Shown here piece after piece: positions 60,957 to 64,000 of a stretch of DNA of 64,000 nt (positions are counted from its first letter, which is position 1; each line of letters begins with the position of its first letter). Under the pieces are notes generated by a model that saw nothing but the letters and a program-made list of their open reading frames with translations, did no database searches and had not been told where the DNA came from. The DNA lies in assembly GCF_032594935.1 (NCBI RefSeq), contig NZ_CP118734.1:276001-340000 (forward strand), written 5' to 3'. Position numbers and translations under genes: made by a program. The DNA is from Streptococcus sp. 29892 (GTDB taxonomy: Bacteria > Bacillota > Bacilli > Lactobacillales > Streptococcaceae).

Positions 60957-63785
60957 ATGCAAGAAAATATTGTGATTCATGGGGCGCGTGCCCATAATTT
61001 GAAAAATATTGATGTGACCATTCCGCGTGAGAAGTTGGTGGTGGTGACTGGTTTGTCGGGGTCTGGTAAGTCGAGTTTGGCTTTTGATACTCTGTATGCC
61101 GAAGGCCAACGTCGCTATGTGGAGTCCTTGTCTGCCTATGCTCGTCAGTTCTTGGGCAACATGGACAAGCCTGATGTGGATTCCATAGAGGGTCTCAGCC
61201 CTGCTATTTCCATTGACCAAAAAACCACATCGCGGAATCCGCGTTCGACAGTCGGGACGGCAACGGAAATCAATGACTATCTCCGCCTGCTCTATGCTCG
61301 GGTCGGGGTGCCGTACTGTATCAATGGGCATGGGGCGATCGCAGCTTCTTCGGTGGAGCAAATCGTTGATGAAGTTTTGGAATTGCCGGAGCGTCAGCGA
61401 CTGCAGATTTTAGCACCGATTGTGCGGAAGAAAAAGGGGCAACACAAGACCATTTTTGAGAAAATCCAGAAGGACGGCTATGTTCGGGTACGTGTCAATG
61501 GTGATGTCTATGATGTGTCGGAAGTGCCTGAATTGTCCAAGAGCAAGGCGCACAATATTGAAGTCGTAGTCGACCGGATTGTGATCAAAGAGGGCATTCG
61601 TTCGCGGCTCTTTGACTCGATTGAAGCGGCCCTGCGGATTGCGGACGGTTATGTCATCATCGATACAATGGATGAGAAGGAACTGCTCTTCTCTGAGTAC
61701 TATGCCTGCCCAGTTTGTGGTTTTACGGTACCAGAGTTGGAGCCTCGTCTTTTCTCTTTCAATGCGCCTTTTGGGTCTTGTAGCGACTGTGACGGTTTGG
61801 GCATGAAGCTGGAAGTGGATACGGATTTGATTGTCCCAGATGCCAGCAAGACCTTGCGTGACGGTGCCTTGGCTCCTTGGAATCCAATTTCATCCAACTA
61901 CTATCCTCAGATGTTGGAGCAGGCCATGAACCACTTTGGTGTGGATATGGACAAGCCTTTCGAGGAATTGACGGAAGAAGAGAAGAATCTGATTTTCAAT
62001 GGATCGGACGGCAAAGAATTCCATTTCCATTATGAAAATGAGTTCGGTGGGGTGCGTGATATTGACATTCCCTTTGAAGGCCTAATTACCAATATCAATC
62101 GCCGCTACCGTGAAACCAACAGTGACTATACGCGGACGGTTATGAAGGCCTATATGAATGAGTTGACCTGTGGAACCTGCCACGGCTACCGCCTCAATGA
62201 CCAAGCCCTGTCTGTCAAAGTCGGAGGCGAGCAGGGACTTCATATTGGGCAGTTATCTGACTTGTCTGTAGCGGATCATTTGCAAGTCATTGAAAATCTG
62301 ACCTTGTCTGAAAATGAAGCCACCATTGCGACGCCCATTGTCAAGGAAATCAAGGATCGCCTGTCCTTCCTAAATAACGTTGGACTAAATTACCTAACCC
62401 TTTCACGAGCAGCGGGGACGCTTTCTGGTGGTGAAAGCCAGCGGATTCGTTTGGCGACCCAGATTGGCTCCAACCTATCTGGTGTTCTCTATATTTTGGA
62501 TGAGCCGTCGATTGGACTGCACCAGCGGGACAATGACCGCCTGATCGCTAGTCTTAAGAAAATGCGGGATTTGGGCAATACCTTGATTGTGGTGGAACAT
62601 GATGAGGACACCATGCGGGAGGCGGACTGGCTGATTGACATCGGTCCGGGTGCGGGTGTGTTTGGCGGAGAAATCGTGGCCTCTGGGACACCTGCCCAGG
62701 TGGCTAAAAATAAAAAATCCATTACAGGCCAGTACCTGTCTGGCAAACGTGAAATTCCTGTACCTCTAGACCGTCGTGTTGGCAATGGTCGATTTCTAGA
62801 GGTGACCGGTGCCAAGGAAAACAACCTGCAAGATGTGACGGTTCGTTTCCCGCTCGGAAAATTTGTGGCGGTGACAGGGGTGTCTGGCTCAGGTAAATCA
62901 ACTCTGGTCAACTCCATTTTGAAAAAAGCCATTGCCCAGAAACTCAATCGTAATTCGGACAAGCCAGGTAAATTCAAGTCTATTTCAGGAATCGAACACT
63001 TGGATCGCTTGATTGATATTGACCAAAGTCCGATTGGACGGACACCGCGTTCCAACCCAGCTACCTACACAGGTGTTTTTGACGATATTCGGGACCTCTT
63101 TGCCCAGACCAATGAAGCCAAAATCCGTGGCTACAAGAAGGGACGGTTCTCTTTTAACGTCAAAGGTGGTCGTTGTGAAGCCTGCTCTGGTGACGGGATT
63201 ATCAAGATTGAAATGCACTTCTTGCCCGATGTCTTTGTACCTTGTGAAGTCTGTCATGGCCATCGCTACAACTCGGAAACCTTGGAAGTACACTACAAGG
63301 AGAAAAATATCGCCCAAGTCCTTGATATGACGGTCAATGACGCGGTCGAGTTCTTCAAACACATTCCGAAAATTGAGCGCAAACTCCGTACCATTCAAGA
63401 TGTAGGCTTGGGCTACGTTACTCTAGGTCAGCCAGCGACCACTCTGTCAGGTGGTGAGGCCCAGCGGATGAAGTTGGCATCGGAACTTCACAAGCGGTCA
63501 ACTGGTAAGTCCCTCTATATCTTGGATGAGCCGACGACAGGTCTTCACACAGAGGACATTGCCCAGTTGCTCAAGGTCTTGGCCCGCTTTGTCGATGACG
63601 GCAACACTGTGCTGGTCATCGAGCACAATCTTGATGTGATCAAGACAGCTGACCACATTATCGACATGGGACCAGAAGGCGGTGTCGGCGGTGGTACCGT
63701 TGTTGCGACAGGAACGCCAGAAGAAGTGGCTAGCAACCCAGCCAGCTTTACAGGCCAGTATTTGAAAACCAAGTTGAAGTTATAA
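60957..63785 (+). CDS. uvrA: Excinuclease ABC subunit A
   Basis: 942 residues, full length. UvrA scans DNA for bulky lesions and loads UvrB. Two ABC ATPase modules: Walker [10 protein letters not shown] and GVSGSGKST; signatures [12 protein letters not shown] and [12 protein letters not shown]; Walker [16 protein letters not shown] and [15 protein letters not shown]. Zinc modules CPVCGF/CSDCDG and [16 protein letters not shown]. Start 60957 is chosen because the protein begins [20 protein letters not shown] as in orthologues; another ATG is 5 bases upstream out of frame. No SD is adjacent. Confidence 0.97.
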   Translation: MQENIVIHGARAHNLKNIDVTIPREKLVVVTGLSGSGKSSLAFDTLYAEGQRRYVESLSAYARQFLGNMDKPDVDSIEGLSPAISIDQKTTSRNPRSTVGTATEINDYLRLLYARVGVPYCINGHGAIAASSVEQIVDEVLELPERQRLQILAPIVRKKKGQHKTIFEKIQKDGYVRVRVNGDVYDVSEVPELSKSKAHNIEVVVDRIVIKEGIRSRLFDSIEAALRIADGYVIIDTMDEKELLFSEYYACPVCGFTVPELEPRLFSFNAPFGSCSDCDGLGMKLEVDTDLIVPDASKTLRDGALAPWNPISSNYYPQMLEQAMNHFGVDMDKPFEELTEEEKNLIFNGSDGKEFHFHYENEFGGVRDIDIPFEGLITNINRRYRETNSDYTRTVMKAYMNELTCGTCHGYRLNDQALSVKVGGEQGLHIGQLSDLSVADHLQVIENLTLSENEATIATPIVKEIKDRLSFLNNVGLNYLTLSRAAGTLSGGESQRIRLATQIGSNLSGVLYILDEPSIGLHQRDNDRLIASLKKMRDLGNTLIVVEHDEDTMREADWLIDIGPGAGVFGGEIVASGTPAQVAKNKKSITGQYLSGKREIPVPLDRRVGNGRFLEVTGAKENNLQDVTVRFPLGKFVAVTGVSGSGKSTLVNSILKKAIAQKLNRNSDKPGKFKSISGIEHLDRLIDIDQSPIGRTPRSNPATYTGVFDDIRDLFAQTNEAKIRGYKKGRFSFNVKGGRCEACSGDGIIKIEMHFLPDVFVPCEVCHGHRYNSETLEVHYKEKNIAQVLDMTVNDAVEFFKHIPKIERKLRTIQDVGLGYVTLGQPATTLSGGEAQRMKLASELHKRSTGKSLYILDEPTTGLHTEDIAQLLKVLARFVDDGNTVLVIEHNLDVIKTADHIIDMGPEGGVGGGTVVATGTPEEVASNPASFTGQYLKTKLKL

Positions 63786-63790
63786 GTTAC

Positions 63791-63816
63791 AAAAGTCGCT
63801 CTAGCGACTTTTTTGT
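63791..63816 (+). terminator. Terminator after uvrA
   Basis: Perfect 10-bp stem AAAAGTCGCT / AGCGACTTTT, loop CT, then TTGT. Confidence 0.9.
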
Positions 63817-63852
63817 CTGCTTCAACTAATTGGTAAATCCTAGTATTTCTGC

Positions 63853-63858
63853 TATAAT
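63853..63858 (+). promoter_or_regulatory. -10 of the Xaa-Pro peptidase gene
   Basis: GCTATAAT, 27 bases before the start codon. Confidence 0.6.
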
Positions 63859-63884
63859 AGTTACAAAATCTTTGGAGGTAGCTT

Positions 63885-64000
63885 ATGCAAGCGCGTGTGG
63901 AAAAATTTGAAGCAAAATTAGCCCAATCAGATGTGGATGGGATTTTGGTAACAGGACAGAACAATATCTACTATCTGACAGGTTTTTGGGGAACAGAGGC
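63885..64000 (+). CDS. Xaa-Pro peptidase (M24 family), N-terminal fragment at window edge
   Basis: Only the first 38 residues are present, beginning MQARVEKFEAKLAQSDVDG and then ILVTGQNNIYYLTGFWGT. This is the creatinase-like N-terminal domain of M24B aminopeptidases P or prolidases. TTGGAGGT precedes the ATG. The catalytic metal-binding domain lies beyond the window. It usually follows uvrA in streptococci (from memory). Confidence 0.85.
   Translation, partial: MQARVEKFEAKLAQSDVDGILVTGQNNIYYLTGFWGTE

Noticed and set aside
62489..63055. 188-residue minus-strand ORF opposite uvrA
   Set aside because: Shadow of the ABC ATPase motifs; no start signal.

Overview
The window is a low-GC Gram-positive chromosome segment. 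Gene content and order point to the genus Streptococcus, most likely Streptococcus suis: ilvBNCA with a detached ilvD, sufCDSUB, mecA-tagO, tsaE-GNAT-LCP, ecsAB-ccrZ-trmB, rimP-nusA-ylxR-ylxQ-infB-rbfA, a four-gene pyruvate/acetoin dehydrogenase operon followed by lplA, rpsF-ssb-rpsR and corA/uvrA. The genus is inferred from family recognition and synteny; the species is a weaker inference. Nearly everything is core chromosome. The accessory-looking material is the repeat-rich LPXTG surface protein at the left edge and the decayed ISL3-type insertion sequence beside it.

Layout. 0-2.7 kb: 3' end of a MucBP-repeat wall-anchored protein, terminator, then an IS remnant. 2.7-4.1 kb: PPOX-fold protein, MIP18/SufT-like protein and a DUF6176-like protein. 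4.1-14.6 kb: branched-chain amino acid synthesis (ilvD on minus; ilvB, ilvN, ilvC, ilvA on plus), interrupted by a minus-strand envelope operon (GT2-GtrA fusion, phosphodiester glycosidase, 4-TM protein). 14.7-20.3 kb: small HTH-like protein, amino-acid ABC transporter, uppP, mecA, tagO. 20.4-25.7 kb: complete SUF Fe-S assembly operon. 26-33.4 kb: dacA and an oligopeptide transporter (oppA, then oppDFBC). 33.5-49.8 kb: Asp23/DAK2 pair, tsaE, LCP protein, HIT protein, ecsAB, ccrZ, trmB, the nusA-infB translation operon, a beta-solenoid lipoprotein and a membrane protein. 50-57.3 kb: pdhABCD and lplA. 57.4-64 kb: rpsF-ssb-rpsR, DUF1129 protein, corA, uvrA and the start of an Xaa-Pro peptidase.

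How it fits together. CodY-like 15-mers (consensus AATTTTCWGAAAATT) lie upstream of ilvB (14/15), oppD (14/15), pdhA (13/15), oppA (12/15) and ilvD (12/15), so BCAA synthesis, peptide uptake and the pyruvate dehydrogenase complex appear to share nutritional control. SUF supplies clusters to IlvD; LplA lipoylates the lipoyl domains of PdhC and PdhD; UppP, TagO, LCP, DacA and the GT2/GtrA operon act on the envelope and its undecaprenyl carrier.

The least explained signal is a family of structured 5' leaders before pdhC, pdhD, sufB and, more weakly, uvrA. These genes lack a Shine-Dalgarno next to the start codon. An SD-like AAAGG(A/G) lies 95-190 nt upstream instead, and the interval can fold so that a 5' arm after AATTGA pairs with a 3' arm ending in CTTxGTATCTTA just before the AUG. 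The pdhC and pdhD arms show compensatory base changes. A second unexplained family is four hairpins with a conserved 14-nt loop and covarying stems, three between ilvC and ilvA and one after rpsR.
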